Below are positions 31,317-44,939 of a stretch of 64,000 nucleotides of DNA, piece by piece. The DNA comes from Craterostigma plantagineum (lineage: Eukaryota > Streptophyta > Magnoliopsida > Lamiales > Linderniaceae): contig JAPQWV010000002.1 in the NCBI GenBank assembly GCA_027422505.1, positions 30,420,501 to 30,484,500 of the forward strand, written 5' to 3'. The notes under the pieces were generated by a model. It was given only the letters and a program-made list of their open reading frames with translations, made no database searches and was not told where the DNA came from. Position numbers and translations under genes: made by a program. Position 1 is the first letter of the stretch; each line of letters opens with the position of its first letter.

Positions 31317-33246
31317 GATTTCTAAATTTGAGTTAAAAAGAATACTTAGTGCAGAAGGAAATTGCCCGTACAAGTTGGTACAAAAATGACTAAGAAACTG
31401 ACCTCATGCCCAGGAGGACTAATGCGATATATATAGAAGCTGCGAAAAAAGAGAAAAAGTGCTTCAAGACAAAGCTGTGGAAACTGACATTGATTTGAAT
31501 AGTTGCCCTAGCATAAGTATTTGTTCAACGCCACGGTCGTGCAATATGTATATTCTTATTTAGCAGTCTCACTAATTTATAATATAACGAAAAACATTGT
31601 CAAATGATCACTTTTTCCGTCCTACAAATATTTGGGTGGAAAAGATCTTACCATATTCATTCACTCATGCACAAAGAACATTATTAGCAGCTTATTATCA
31701 CAGTCGTGCAAAACATACTCATCAGTCATCATAATCAGTTGTACATTATTTCAATTTTAAGAAGCCACAAATAACAACTTAACGGTGTTATTGTCGACAT
31801 CACATACATATAAATAGATGTATATTTAAGGCACTCAATGAATATGGTTAACCAACCAACCCTACAAACAGACACATTTCCATGTTCAAATATCTTTTGC
31901 AAAACATCAAAGTACTCAGAGGTTTGTTTCCCTACCAAGAAAAAGCAGTACACGGCAGCACATTGAAAGACAAATGTGTTAACTAAACTTAACAAAGCCA
32001 AGGATGAATTGACTGGCGAGGCTGAGCCATGAGACCCAGTCATCACCTAACGATCGACGCATAATAACGATTCCCCCTAATCTGATACGACCACAATTAC
32101 CATTACCATTTCCTAACTGTCGTGGGGCCCGATGCTCGAAAACCCACCATCATTGGAAACCCTATTCGCCCCATTGATAGTAGAGGGACGTTCATGATCT
32201 AGGCTGTCATTAGACCTCACCATTGCTTATTTTATATCAAAGAGAAATGGGCGTTGATCAGCATTAGCTTGAGCCTGTGAGTTGGTGCGATGCATTCTCT
32301 TACCTTTTCAGGAGGTCAGAATCAAGGTAGAAGCTGCTTGCCCTGATGACTATGTCGACGATGGGCAGCGAGCAGCCATAGTGGCAGAAGGCAAGAGCGC
32401 GACCCGTATACCTCCTCCATTCTCCTTGCCTTCCTACACACCGTCGCCCATACATCTCCGTTCTAGATTAAAATATTTGATCTATATTGAACATAAGACA
32501 TGATAGATTCTTGTTCGTCTTTGGGGGTTTCTTTGGCCATAGCAATCTTGTTAGATGGCATTTTCCACAAAACTGTTGGACAATTCGAAGTTATTGTCTT
32601 CCGAGCCGAGCTTCCGAGGATTATGCAAGACTTGGTTGCGATCCGCATTTGTCGCCGCTCAGTAAACATTTCTTCCAATAAGAGGTCCTCTCCACCTTTG
32701 CCCTCGATTTACGCATTAGTATTATTTTTGCAGCTCAGCTTCACGGTAGTTACCTTTCTCTGCACAAAATCGATGCCTACACCAAATCACGGATAAAAAA
32801 ACGAAAGAATAAAAATCATAAATAAATTACAAAAAAAGCAAAACACGTTTTGAAGGGATTCTTATATGCTGTAATAACGAACATACATTTGTTGTCGAGG
32901 CTAAGCATTGACGCGCACGAAGGAGGAATACATAAATCTATTATATACCTCAGCTACATGGTTGCAAATTCTGATATATTTATCAAGAATCTTATGCATA
33001 GTATACCTCTCCGTTTCATGATATGCCTCACTTTCTTGCCTGCCTGTTCATTAGGCTAATAAAAAATTTACCACCACTGCAAAATGAGAAAAGAGAGAGG
33101 AGTAAGACGATTGTTGTCGATGAGTGTCATGTCATACAAAAGAAAGGTAACCATTACATAAACCTTCGTTTTCTAAAAGGTAAACTGTTGTGTCGGCTTA
33201 AAAATCAGCAGTGTTCATTATGCCAATCTGTAAAATAATAAATTGG
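31317..33246. other. Region without recognisable genes
   Basis: The first part may continue the 5' region of the minus-strand SIRE-like element, but I find no 5' LTR or TGGTCTCAGAGCC-type primer site. Open frames at 31735-32046 (minus), 32282-32503 (plus) and 32463-32678 (minus) do not resemble anything I know. The region is AT-rich, with no clear repeats. Confidence 0.5.
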
Positions 33247-36200
33247 CGTCCATTTGAACAAGATTCCACTTTAACTTGGCGGCCAATGACAGAATTAACT
33301 TGATAGTGTTAGGCTTTGCGACGGGCGCAAAGGTGTCGATATAATCCACCCCCTCACGTTGGTCATAACCCTTGGCGACAAAGCGTGCCTTGTATTTCTC
33401 AATCTCCCCATTGGAATTGAACTTAAGCCTATAAACCCAACGATTCCCTATGGACTTTTTCCCGGGTGGTAATGGAACAATGGACCAAGTGGTGTTCTCT
33501 TCAACGGCCTGCAGCTCTTCTGCCATAGCCTTGGACCACTGTTCTGAGCTGGCAGCTTGTGAGAAAGTCTTAGGCTCCTTCACAGTGTCGACTGCATTGA
33601 TGAGAGTTTGAAACTGGCTTGAGAAGTTCTTGTAGTGAGGAACTGTGATAGAGATATAAGACTTCTCTTTCTCTCAAGTTGTTGCAGTGGTAGTCCTTGA
33701 GGTATGGAGGTCTTCTCAGCTGCCTACCTGATCTTCTGAATGGGCCATTGGCCTCTTGCTGGGACTCTGCAACCTGCTGCAATGGGCCTTCATGAGGAAC
33801 TGACTCAGACTGACCTGAAGCAGAAGGAAATGTCTGATCTGAGATAGCAGAATGGGATGGTTGTTCAGGGGATGTAGATGTTTGTTCAGGGGCTATAGAA
33901 ATATCCTGTGAAGGGGCTGCAGCTCCCTCAATGTGTTCTGATGAAAGATGCTCCATGAGGTATGGTCGAGGCAGTACATAGGGAAAGGATCAGAAGCCTC
34001 CTGTGAATGCAACAGTTTCTGGAAAGGAAATTCACTCTCAATTTATCTGACATCTCTGGAAATGGTGACTTCTCTGGTGTCCCGGTCCAACACTTTAAAC
34101 CTTTAATGCCATTTGGATAGCCAATAAACACGCATTCCTTGGCCCTGGGGTCGAACTTTCTCCTACCTGCACTGAGGGTTGAACAGAAACACAGACATCC
34201 AAAGGCACGAAGAGAGGCATAGTCAAATGTCCTCTGAAACAGCAACTGGTAAGGGGAGTTATTTCCTAATGAGACTGAAGGTGTTCTATTAATTAAATAT
34301 GCAACTGTTAGAATACACTCTGACCAATATTCTATGGGCAGCATGGACTGAAAATACAATGCTCGAGCCACATTGAGTAAATGCTGGTGCTTCCTCTCAA
34401 CAACAGAATTCTGTTGAGGGGTCTGCACACATGAATGATGGTGCAAGATTCCCTTGCTTTCATACAGGCTAGACAAGTCAAATTCCCTTGCATTATAAGT
34501 TCTTATGGTTTTCACTTGGGTCTTGAACTGTGTTTCCACAAATGTTAAGAAAAAGGACATGACTCGGCTGACTTCAGATTTAAGTTTGATCATAAAAATC
34601 CAGGTAAAGCGAGAATAGTCATCCACAATGGTAGCAAAATATTGATGGTTGAGGTGAGAAGGAACATGAAAGGGACCCCACACATCACAATGGATTAGAT
34701 CGAACATGGTACAAGTGCTTTTACTGTCATTAGGAAACACAAGTTTCATTTGTTTTGCCTTTGGACAGATCTTGCAGTATGTGTGCAAGGAATGGTGTGA
34801 GGGCCTTAAAGTGTCTTTCAATATATCTAAAACCTTGTTCGAGGGGTGGCCTAATCTACTACGCCACAAGTCACTTGACAGCTTATTTAAAAACACAGAG
34901 CCAATACTAGAAACAGACTGAGAATTAGAGACATGATCTGCCTGAAAGATGTATAAGCCTGCTATCTGATTACCCCTGCCAATCACTAGGTGGTATGGAT
35001 CCTGTATCAAAAATCCATTAGTCTAAAAAATGCACCTGCATCCATTAGTGTTAGCAAGACAACTAACAGAAATTAAGTTGAAATGAAATTCAGGGACATA
35101 AAGAACCTCAGTGAGCTCAATGCTCTGATTAAGTTTGAAAGTACCAGCTTGGTCTACTTTAATAATCGAGTTGTCTGGCAAAATGACTTTAGTCCCTCTT
35201 ATTTTATGCAGGTTATGTAAAAGTTTTATGTTGCTACAGACATGCCTAGTGGCCTCTGAGTCAATCAACCAATAATTTGAATCAGCAAAAACAGGTAATT
35301 GAAGGTGAAGCAGGTACCTCCTACTCTTTCTGCTGAGATTGCCAAATCTGGACCATTCTGCTGGTGCAGGTTACTTCCTTGTTGGTTCAGCAAGTTCTTC
35401 AGTTTTCTAACTGTAAGGGAGTTAGCTGAAGGTGCACCATTGTGTCACCAACTGTTGGACCAATCTGAGCAGGCACACTGGCAAGGGATAGTGCAGAAAC
35501 ACTGATGTATGGCCCTCACCTGCTTGCAGATTCTGCGGTTGCTTGATTAACTCTGGGTGCCTTGAATCTTGCAGCCTGTCTATACCCTGGTGGGAAGCCA
35601 TGAACCTAGTAACAGGTCTCAATGGTATGCCCTTTCTTGCCACAATGAGTACAAACTGCTTTGCTGAAATCCTTCCTGGTATTACTGAGGCTTTTCCTGG
35701 CAGTTTCTTGACCCCCTTTCGCTGCAAACATTGCCATATTGCTTGTAGAATCTTCTCCCATTCTGGCAGGTGCCATTGACCTCTGTTTTTCCTCTTGAGC
35801 AAGAAGAGAGAACACCCTTTAATGGAGGGCAAGGGATCCATAAGAAGAATTTGCCCTCTCACCTGGGCATACGACTCATTGAGTCCCATTAAGAATGTCA
35901 ACATGTATTCCTCATTCTGGTATGCTCGCAGATCATTCAATCCCCCACAAGTACATTGACCAACAGGCCTATAATTGACTAATTCATCCCATAAGGTTTT
36001 GAGTCGGGTGAAGTAAGCTGCCACGCTGAGAGATCCCTGTGAGAGATTCATCAAATCCCTTTTGACTTGGAAGACTCTAGGCTTTTTTGTCGGTCCAAAC
36101 CTCTCTTGCAGATCAACCCAGACATCTCTAGCTGTTGAATTATACAGGATACTCGCTGAAATCTCTTTTGAGGCAGAGTTCGAGATCCAAGATATCACAA

Positions 36201-36497
36201 CGTTGTTATTTCTCTTCGATGCATTGACAGTGTCTTGATTGGATCCCGCGGGTAACACCAGTTCACCATTAACAAATCCCTCCTCATAGCCCTACTCCAT
36301 GTTGCGTAATTATCACCTGTCAGTTGTTCATGTACCAATAATTGACCCGATATATCGCCGGCGTTCAAGAAGTAAGGATTGCTCAGAAATGAAGGAAGCG
36401 ATGTAGAATTTGAATTGGATGTAGATGCTGAAGATTCTGAAAAAGGTGGGGGAGGAGGTGGCACCTCTGATTGCATTTCCACGGATGCTATGAACAA
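33247..36497 (-). pseudogene. Gag-Pol of element E, degenerate and 3'-truncated
   Basis: On the minus strand the order is a proline-rich N-terminus (VPPPPPPF), LLVHEQLTGDNYATWSRAM, WVDLQERFGPTKKPR, zinc knuckle CTHCGKKGHTIETC, integrase (HCDVWGPF; VVERKHQH) and the RT start (FAPVAKPNTIK). It is a sister of element B. Frame changes occur near 36250, 35820 and 33950 at least, with stops near 35607 and 35015. A Tyr replaces the Asp of the usual RTDNAREF integrase motif (RTYNAREF), so the core catalytic residue is lost. Homology ends abruptly at 33247, just after the RT motif QMD. Confidence 0.88.
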
Positions 36498-36530
36498 GAA
36501 TCGAATCGCAGCGCAGTGAAATGGATAATT

Positions 36531-36542
36531 GCTCTGATACCA
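36531..36542 (-). other. Primer-binding site of element E
   Basis: TGGTATCAGAGC on the minus strand, directly after the LTR end (CATA) at 36543. Confidence 0.88.
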
Positions 36543-36569
36543 TATGAAAAAACAAAAATTGGAAATCGA
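36543..36569 (-). repeat. 5' LTR of element E, inner 27 bp
   Basis: The short inner end of the LTR, split from its main part (41275-41681) by element F. It ends in TA, as in element B. Confidence 0.75.
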
Positions 36570-36810
36570 TGTAAGAAAATAATCCTTATGATCCCATTTT
36601 CCTTATTTAGATTAGGAAAAGATTATATATAGATTAGGAGAAAATTTTTTTTCCTTTATAGTGTAGGCTAAATCAGTAGCTTGATTTTAGGCATTGATTC
36701 CTTGTAAACTATTATTTAAGGAGTACAGAGGCTACAGAAACAGTAGTCGATTCAGCTTCACAAATCATTAGCGTGTTTTTCACTGTGTTAGCGTGAGTTC
36801 ATCTCCAATA
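36570..36810 (+). repeat. 5' LTR of element F
   Basis: Matches 41030-41269; its terminal CA is mutated to TA. Confidence 0.92.
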
Positions 36811-36825
36811 ACTGGTATCAGAACT

Positions 36826-39800
36826 ATGGGTGATAAAAGCAACAAAGCCGATGCATCTGGCGAGCGAGTGATTCGTGAGGTGGGGGGCGGGAACAGCTAT
36901 CCCGTTCTCACCAAGACCATTTACTCCGATTGGGCACTCATGATGAAGGTGAAGTTGAAGGCAAGAGGACTATGGAACGCATCGAGAAGGGCACTACCGA
37001 TGAGCAGGAAGACATGATGGCGCTCGATGCTCTGGTGAGTGCGGTCCCACCCGAGATGGTGTCGACGATCGGCTCAAAGGAGATGTCCAAGGAGGCTTAG
37101 GGCGCGATCGCGACCATGCGGATCGGAGACGATCGTGTGAAGAAGGCAACGGCACAGCAGTTGGGTCGCAAATTCGACCTCGCCACGTTCAACGACGACG
37201 AGACAGTTGAGGAGTTCGCGTTACGCCTCAATGGCATGGCGGCGCACCTCACCACGTTGGGGGAGGAGATGGAAGAAAAGGAAATCGTAGCCAAGATGCT
37301 ACAAAGTCTGCCTCCCCGCTTCAAGCAGATCCCGATTGCGATCAAGACCCTGCTCGATCCATCCACCATGACGGTCGCCGATCTCACCGGGCGATTGCAA
37401 GAGGTGGAGGAGTTGAATGGACCCCCGCTGTCACTAAAGCACGAGGGCAAGCTATATCTCACTGAGGAGCAGTGGGACGCGCAACGAAAGAAGCGAGAGG
37501 CGGAGAACCACTCACGCGGTCGTGGCATGAACAGGGGAGGCGGCCGACGCGGGCACGGTCATGGGCGAGCTGGCGAGTCGTCAAGTGGGCCGGCTACTTC
37601 GAACAAGCGCACATGCGACGAGTACCAAATTGTGGGAAGCTGGGCCACTGGGCCCGGGAGTGCTGGTCAAAGCCCAAGAAGGCGCAGACCCATGCAGTCC
37701 ACGAAGAGGAAGAGGCATCACTTTGTCTTGCAAAGTGCTCCCCCATTCTCTCCCCACCGACGCTGCAATCGACGTCGACGATCGCCGTCGATGTCGTCCG
37801 TGGCCCAGATCGAGATCCGCAAAGAAAAGTAGTTCGCGCAGCTCGGGAAAGAAGAAGAGGAACGGGAGGCGGAGACGTGGGTCCTGGACTCGGGGGCAAC
37901 CAATCACATGTCCGGCTCTAGGACCGCCTTCTCGAAGCTCGACGTCGCGGTACGAGGCACCGTGCATTTTAGCAACGACTCGGTGGCACGCATTGAAAGG
38001 CGGGGCACCGTCATCTTTGTGTGCAAGAACGGGGAGCTCCGTTCATTCGATGGCGTCTACTTCATTCCACGGTTGACGACGAACATCGTGAGTCTTGGCC
38101 AGCTCGACGAGGTCCGCTACAAGATCGAGATCGAAGATGGCGTGATGCGGATTCGTGAGCTCGGTGGTCAAATGTTGGCAAGGGTGACGCACGAGGCGAA
38201 CCGTCTATACCTTCTTCGGATCAAGATAGCACCGCCGATGTGCTTAGCGGTGTGCGAGCGCGGTGACGAGGTGGCATGATCGCTTCGGCCATGTCAACAT
38301 GGCGGCGCTCCGGAAGCGGGAGGAGCTGGTGCGCGGACTGCCGGGGATCGGACAGGTGGACCAGCTGTGCGATGTATGTCTGGCTGGGAAGCAGAAGCGC
38401 ACCCCATTCCCGGCGAAAGCGGAGTATCGTGCGAAGCAGTGACTTGAGCTTGTGCATGGCGATCTGTGCGGGCCAATCACACCAGCAACCCCAAGCGGCA
38501 ACAGGTACTTCTTGTTTCTCGTCGATGACATTAGTCGTTATATGTGGGTAGCCACCATTCCTACAAAGGATCGTGCCGCGGCCGCCATCAAGGAACTCCA
38601 AGTGCGGGCAGAAGGGGAGTCCGGGCTGAAGTTGGGGCTCTCCGGACCGATCGTGGTGGCGAATTCACATCGATTGAATTCGCGGAGTATTGCGCCGGAG
38701 AAGGAATACATCGCCAGCACACTGCACCATACAGCGTGGTCGAGCGACGGAATGGGACGGTGGTGGCGACAGCGAGGAGTATGCTCAAGGCGAAAGGGCT
38801 GCCGGGTGGTTCTGGGGCGAGGCCGTGACCACCGCGATATACATCCTCAACCGATGCCCAACGAAGAGCATGGACGGCATGACGTCGTTCGAAGCGTGGC
38901 ATGGGAAGAAGCCGGCAGTGCATAACCTGAGAACGTTCGGCTGCATCGTCTACGTACGGGACACGACGCCGCATTTGAAGAAGCTCAAGGATCGTGGCTA
39001 TAAGATGATATTCATCGGCTACGAGCGCGGCTCTAAAGCGTATCGCGCTTACGATCCTGTCACGAAGTGTGTCCACGTGATGCGTGACGTGGTGTTCGAC
39101 GAGGGAGCGCATTGGGATTGTGGCTCTGTAGAGGTTGACGGCAAGCCGAACGGCAACGACGACGTGTTCACGGTGGAGTACTCGATCGCAAACCAGGGAC
39201 CTTCGGTGGCCGATGGCACTGAGGAGGCACCTAGAACTGCAACTGAGGAGGGCGAGCTGACGCCGCGAGCATCGCCTCATGGTGGTGGAGGAGTTGTACC
39301 TGCGGGATCCAGCGGGGCACAGGAGGTGGAGTTCGCCTCACCGCCGAGCGAGGCCGGCAAGCACCTAGACGCCGACCACGACGACGACGCTCCCCTGCAG
39401 TTTCGGAGAATCGACAACATCATTGGGCCGGCTTCGCGCCTCGGCACTGGTGGCGGAGGAGCTCTACGCCATGAGCTCCGACGAACCTGCATCGTTCGCC
39501 GAGGCGGAACCCAGCCCCAGCTGGAGGAAGGCGATGATGGAGGAGATGGAGTCGATTGAGGACAACCGGACGTGGTCCCTCGCCAATCTCCCGCCGGACC
39601 GTCGAGCAATTGGCTTGAAGTGGGTCTTCAAGGTGAAAAGAGACGAGCACGGGGCTGTGACGAAACATAAGGCTCGCCTCGTGGTAAAGGGCTACGCCCA
39701 GCGGCACGACATCGACTACGACGAAGTTTTCGCGCCGGTGGCGCGGGTGGACCCGGTGCGCCTGATCATCGCTCTCGCGGCGCACGAAGGATGGGAGGTG

Positions 39801-41021
39801 CACCACATGGACGTCAAGTCGGCATTCTTGAACGGAGACCTGGAGGAGGAGGTCTACGTTGAGCAGCCGCCGGGTTTTGTCATTACCGGCAAGGAGCACA
39901 AGGTTCTCAATCTCCGAAAGGCACTGTACGGGCTGCACCAAGTGCCGCGCGCATGGAACGCGAAGCTTGACAGTACACTGGTGTCGTTCGGCTTCAGGAA
40001 GAGCCCGTCCGAACACTCCATCTACATCAGGTAGAACGACGGCAAGCGGCTAGTGATCGGGGTCTATGTCGATGACCTCGTGATCACCTGCTCGAACGGC
40101 GGCGACATCAAGTCATTCAAGGAGGAGATGGCGGCCGCATTCAAGATGAGTGACCTCGGCCTACTCCACTACTACCTAGGCATTGAAGTGAAGCAGGGCG
40201 TGAGGGGGATCTCGCTGAGCCAGGGCTCATACGCCGGCAAGATCTTGGAGAAGAGAGCATGGCAGGGTGTAACCCTTGTTACGTACCCATGGAACCACGG
40301 TTGAAGTTGAGCAAATATAGCATGGAGCCGCATGTCGATGCTACGGCTTACAGGAGCGTCGTCGGAAGCTTGAGGTACTTGGTAAACAATCGTCCTGATT
40401 TGGCGTTTGCAGTTGGCTATGTGAGTCGCTTCTGGAGGATCCACGCGAGGATCACCTCGCAGTGGTGAAACGCATCCTTCGCTATGTGGCTGGGACCCAA
40501 GATTGGGGACTGTGGTTCGGCAGGAGGGAAAAGGAGGAGCTTCATCTCACAGCTTCAGCGACAGTGATTACGCCGGGGATGTTGATGCAAGTAAAAGCAC
40601 AACTGGCGTGATTTTCTTCCTTAACGGCAGCCCGATCACCTGGCAATCCATGAAGCAGAAGGTGGTGGCTCAGTCGAGCAGTGAGGCTGAGTATATAGCG
40701 GCTGCTAACGCTGCTTGTCAAGCATTGTGGCTCGCTCGTGTGTTGTCTGAGGTGCAGGGAACAACAGCAAGAGCGCCAATACTGAGGGTGGACAATAAGT
40801 CTGCCATTGCTTTGATCAAGAATCCTGTACTCCACGGACAGAATAAGCACATTCGAGTGAAATATCACGAGGCTGCAGAAGAAGGCTTGATCGGTGTTGA
40901 GTTCATCAGAAGCGAGGATCAACTGGGCGACATTCTGACGAAGCCGCTTGGAAGGATCAAGTTTCTTGAACTACGGGATAAGATCGGTCTAATCGACACC
41001 AACGGCGGACACAAGGCTTAG
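36826..41021 (+). pseudogene. Gag-Pol of element F, degenerate
   Basis: ATG at 36826 (MGDKSNKADASGE), with YSDWALMMKVKLKARGLW. Zinc knuckle CPNCGKLGHWAREC-like region near 37615-37665, protease WVLDSGATNHMSG near 37880-37915, integrase pieces, RT with [30 protein letters not shown] and YVDDLVITCS near 40066, and RNase H with DSDYAGDVDASKSTTG and VDNKSAIALI. Lesions: frameshift near 36975, TAG for Trp at 37098, several frame changes at 37600-37880 and 38270-38760, TAG at 40032, and frame changes near 40250 and 40460. Gag-Pol is dead. Confidence 0.88.
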
Positions 41022-41029
41022 GAGGAGAT

Positions 41030-41269
41030 TGTAAGAAAATAATCCTTGTGATCCCGTTTTCCTTATTTAGATTGAAAAGATTATATTTAGATTAGGAGAA
41101 AATTTTGTTATCCTTTATAGAGTAGGCTAAATCAGTAGCTTGATTTTAGGCATTGATTCCTTGTAAACTATTATTTAAGGAGTACAGAGGCTACAGAAAC
41201 AGTAGTCGATTCAGCTTCACAAATCAATATCGTGTTTTTCACTGTGTTAGCGTATGTTCATTTCCAACA
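41030..41269 (+). repeat. 3' LTR of element F
   Basis: Follows the RNase H stop by eight bases and is followed by ATCGA. Confidence 0.93.
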
Positions 41270-41274
41270 ATCGA

Positions 41275-41681
41275 CACAAGACTTAATGTGGTTCGCATTC
41301 AATCGATCCAACGTCCACAGTGCAGAAAGAATCGTATTATGATCATGAATTTATTACAGAGAAGATTGCCAATCTACGCTCTCTGAATCATACGCTCTTC
41401 AAGAACACACACACACGGTGTATTTACACGCACATCACGCTTAAGGTACAAAAGTTACTATTTTACCGATGGCGCCAATCACAGTTTTAAAGCCAACTAA
41501 TAGAATCGTCACTGTGGTAGGCGTTTTGTTAACGTTACTTAACAGAAGACCCGCAAGTCTTTAAACGTGTAACGCTTCTTTTCTTTGATAAATGATTTGG
41601 CGCCCTTTTTATCAACCAATGCTAATGATCAAACGCGAGCTATGCTCAGAAGCTGTCTGAAAAGCTAATGTGATTTCAACA
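41275..41681 (-). repeat. 5' LTR of element E, main part
   Basis: On the minus strand it begins TGTTGAAATCACATTAGC at 41681. It contains an AC microsatellite near 41405-41416. Together with 36543-36569 the LTR is about 434 bp, close to that of element B (462 bp). Confidence 0.78.
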
Positions 41682-43086
41682 GGCGCTTAGGAGGTCGATT
41701 TCTCACCTTAGCTCTTTCTTCCGGGCACTCTTCTTCATCACTATCAGAGTAGACCACATCAGCAGGATAACCTTCATCCTCCTTTGCACCATCTTCGCCT
41801 TCATCCTCGCCTCTGCACCATCTTCGCCTTCATCCGCAGCATGGTCTTCCTCACCACCAGATCTTTTCCCATAAGCTTGAACCTTCAAAGAGAAGGTGAG
41901 AGGTATCATGTGGAGTTGGGACCTTGGAGACTTCATCATCATCAGCTTTGTGGGAAATGAAGCTCTGGGAAATGAAGCTTCAGAAGCTATGGGAAATGAA
42001 GCTTTGTGGAAAGTTAACGGAAATGAAAGAGTCATGGCTCGATGATGTTTTCTCAGACGTGTATGTCTATGATATTTTCAGAAGAAGTGATATATAAAAA
42101 GGGTGGTGGCGTGGAGGGACCTTGGAGACTTCATCATCATCAGCTTTGTGGGAAATGAAGCTCTGGGAAATGAAGCTTCAGAAGCTCTGGGAAATGAAGC
42201 TTTGTGGAAAGTTAACGGAAATGAAAGAGTCATGGCTCGATGATGTTTTCTCAGACGTGTATGTGAATGATATTTTCAGAAGAAACGATATATATAAAGG
42301 GTGGTGGCGTGGAAGCAGTTTGGATAGGATGAAACGGGCTTAAAGGGGCCGAACTTGCAGAAGCCCACTAAGTAAATTGTTTCAGACTGCGAAAAATGTT
42401 TGTTTAGGTTTCCGTATGTCGTGCGTGGAGTGGATTAAGATTTTTTATCTGACCAAAATAATTGAATCAGAAGAATTATAGAATTAGAAACATATATCAT
42501 TGCTTTATTCTTTACGTAAAAATTTAACTATCTTCAAATATCAACTCTCAAACATATTATGAGTTTTAATCTTAATCACTTGATAAACAATAACTTAATA
42601 TATAATAACATGAGTTTGTATTCATTTCTGAATACATACTATTTCATTTCATTGCATTCTCAAAAACTAACTTTATAAATTACGTAAAAATATTATTCAC
42701 TTTCTATCGTATTGTAAAAGATGATTGCCATGTAATTATTGATGGTGAGATGTTGTCATGCTTTTAATATTTGGAGGAAGAAGCATTATGTTAATAGTAG
42801 CGAAAGAGAATAAGGCCGGGAAAATGGTAGAGCATGCAAAAGGCATAGAGAAAACCGAATGCTTAGGTAACAAGTCGTCGTGTACAATTTCAGAAGATAA
42901 CCTTTATAGTTGGATTTAATTTGAGTTAATCAATACTACGGTCTAATATGAGCAGATGGAGAATAGGATGGATTAATAATACCAATTTTCCTATCATCGT
43001 ATTACATATATTAGCATACACTTATCAACAATAATATTTATCATTTTATTTGTTGTCATGATTTTTTATACATATGATATGGTGGC
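41682..43086. other. Intergenic stretch with a 198 bp tandem duplication; no gene recognised
   Basis: Two copies of a unit of about 198 bp lie at roughly 41920-42117 and 42118-42316 and differ at a handful of sites. Each contains short repeats of GGGAAATGAAGCT. Just before them is a CTTCGCCTTCATC repeat (41785-41835). From 42340 the sequence is AT-rich with nothing recognisable. Confidence 0.7.
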
Positions 43087-44831
43087 TGTTGACCTTTTTG
43101 GTCCATGAGCGTTAGAGAGTTTTGATGAACAATGTAATTGTAATAACGTTAGGTCTATAAATTAAACAATTCGATTTGTGATCTATAAATGTCTAAGTAC
43201 ATGAAAATATTCACACATGCATTGATTATGAGCTATTGATTAATTAAAGTGTTGAATATTTGATCCGTATGTGATTCCATGATTACTGAGTGAAACTAAG
43301 TGATCGCATGTTATAGGCAGTCCATGAGATAGGATATATCGTTCTGTGCTATATATGGAAATGATACATGAGATATCCTACTGAGTTATAAAAGGAAAAT
43401 ATGCTGTTTATATATGGAAAGTGATATATCTTTTGAAAATCAGTTATTCCTGGACGAAAATCACATCTATGATTCTTTGCTTTCTTTCCACTGAATTAAA
43501 TATGCAAAATCAATTTAATATCTTTCCTTATGCTGATTGGAATATTATATTTAGGAAAGATTTGATTTGATTGACTTTGTGGATAAGGTGCTATTTTATG
43601 GTATGTGCTATAACGGATGTGATCTCTAAAATAAGGAAAGTTCTGCGATAATATGATAAATCGAATTAAGTATGCTCTGATCTGATTTGTGTGCTAAACA
43701 TGGTAACTATATTGATCTAATAATATGAGCTGTACATGGAAAACGTGCTGATATGATGCTATCTCGTGTGCTATATTTGGGAAGTCAATCTGGATTGATT
43801 TACACTAGAAACAGATAGCAGGGAATCACTTATGGAAAGTTCTGATATGGTAAATATATGCAAAGTGAGTGATAATGCTTGGGGACGAATTTGAGCCTTT
43901 ATATGGAATATATTCATGCTTAAATGAGCTTTTTATATGGAATATAATTATGCATTAACGTGCTATATGACCATTGTGATGATTTGTTAAAGTGCATGAT
44001 TTATATGGTATGATTGACTCGAAAATTGCATGGAAACTTTGCTTGATTTGGTGATTATTATATGATATGATTTTCCATGTGAAGTGCTGATTGATAAGGA
44101 TTATATATGAGCTACACTTCAGAATTTCGAGTAACTAAGCATTTGCGAACATAAGCCTACGAGAGATTCTTGAGCAGAAAGATACTAAGAGATTCCTGAG
44201 CCTTTGACATGCGATAGCTTTCTACCACACTGAGCGTTAATTTGCGATTCCATCACTGAGCGAGTGGTTCATCAGTTATTCAATCCTCCCACATCATATA
44301 TTCTGCCTTCGGACGTGTTGTCTTCGGACGTGAGCAATAACAAGGAGGCAAGGTCGACGTTTACGCACACGTGAAGGGAAGGACAAGTCCGGGGGCCCTT
44401 CGGTAGCGAGCTGTGTCTGTCGGGATCAAGGAGATTCCGAGGAGCGAAACTCGGCGAGTGGTAACCTAGTAGTGGCTAGTGTTCGACTTGTTTCGGTTGT
44501 GTATTGGGCTAACCAATCAGTTTTGTATCCAGCTACGGTGCATTATAGTGATTGGTTAAACTCTTGGGAAGCAAATCCCAAGGAGAGGAGTAAACCCCAG
44601 TTGGGGATATAACCTCTATAAAAATCCTGTCTTGCATTTACTTTTCAGTTATTCCTTTATCGCTGTGAGACAGACCCGATACACAAACGACGGTACTAGG
44701 ATATATCAGGCATACTCGTCACAAACATCAGTAGGCATACCTAAGTCACTACACTTAGGATTTGTGAAAAGAAGCATAAAATTTCTATAAGCCTAATTCA
44801 CCACCCCCTCTTAGGCACATTTATATCTTCA
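43087..44831 (+). repeat. 5' LTR of element G
   Basis: Carries a TATAAAAA box at 44617-44624 just after CCCCAGTTGGGG, and paired CTTCGGACGTG motifs near 44312-44333. Confidence 0.92.
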
Positions 44832-44939
44832 TTTGGTCTCAGAGCCAGGTTACTCAAACGACGGGCCTAACAAGCCTGAGTTAAAGATCTACTGGCTTCT
44901 TCGAGTTTTGATGTTTTTGCAGAGGGACAATCACATTCT

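Larger units (their letters stand above)
36570..41269 (+). mobile_element. Ty1/copia LTR retrotransposon F (4700 bp), nested in element E
   Basis: Short LTRs at 36570-36810 (241 bp) and 41030-41269 (240 bp); target duplication ATCGA at 36565-36569 and 41270-41274. The LTRs start TGTAAGAAAA and end CCAATA/CCAACA. By eye they differ at about 11 sites plus small indels (near 5%), the oldest complete insertion here. The primer site TGGTATCAGA starts at 36813, and the purine tract TAGGAGGAGAT is at 41019-41029. Its coding region is much more GC-rich than the surrounding DNA. Confidence 0.94.

Noticed and set aside
31390..31460. Upstream exon of the GDSL lipase beyond the nested elements
   Set aside because: The minus strand shows an AG/GT-bordered piece (SPPGHE), but similarity to GDSL lipases is too weak and phase cannot be verified.
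32463..32678. Minus-strand open frame with WKMPSNKIAMAKETPKDEQE
   Set aside because: Reads somewhat like a protein, but I recognise no family and see no splice or start support; listed only as part of an unassigned region.
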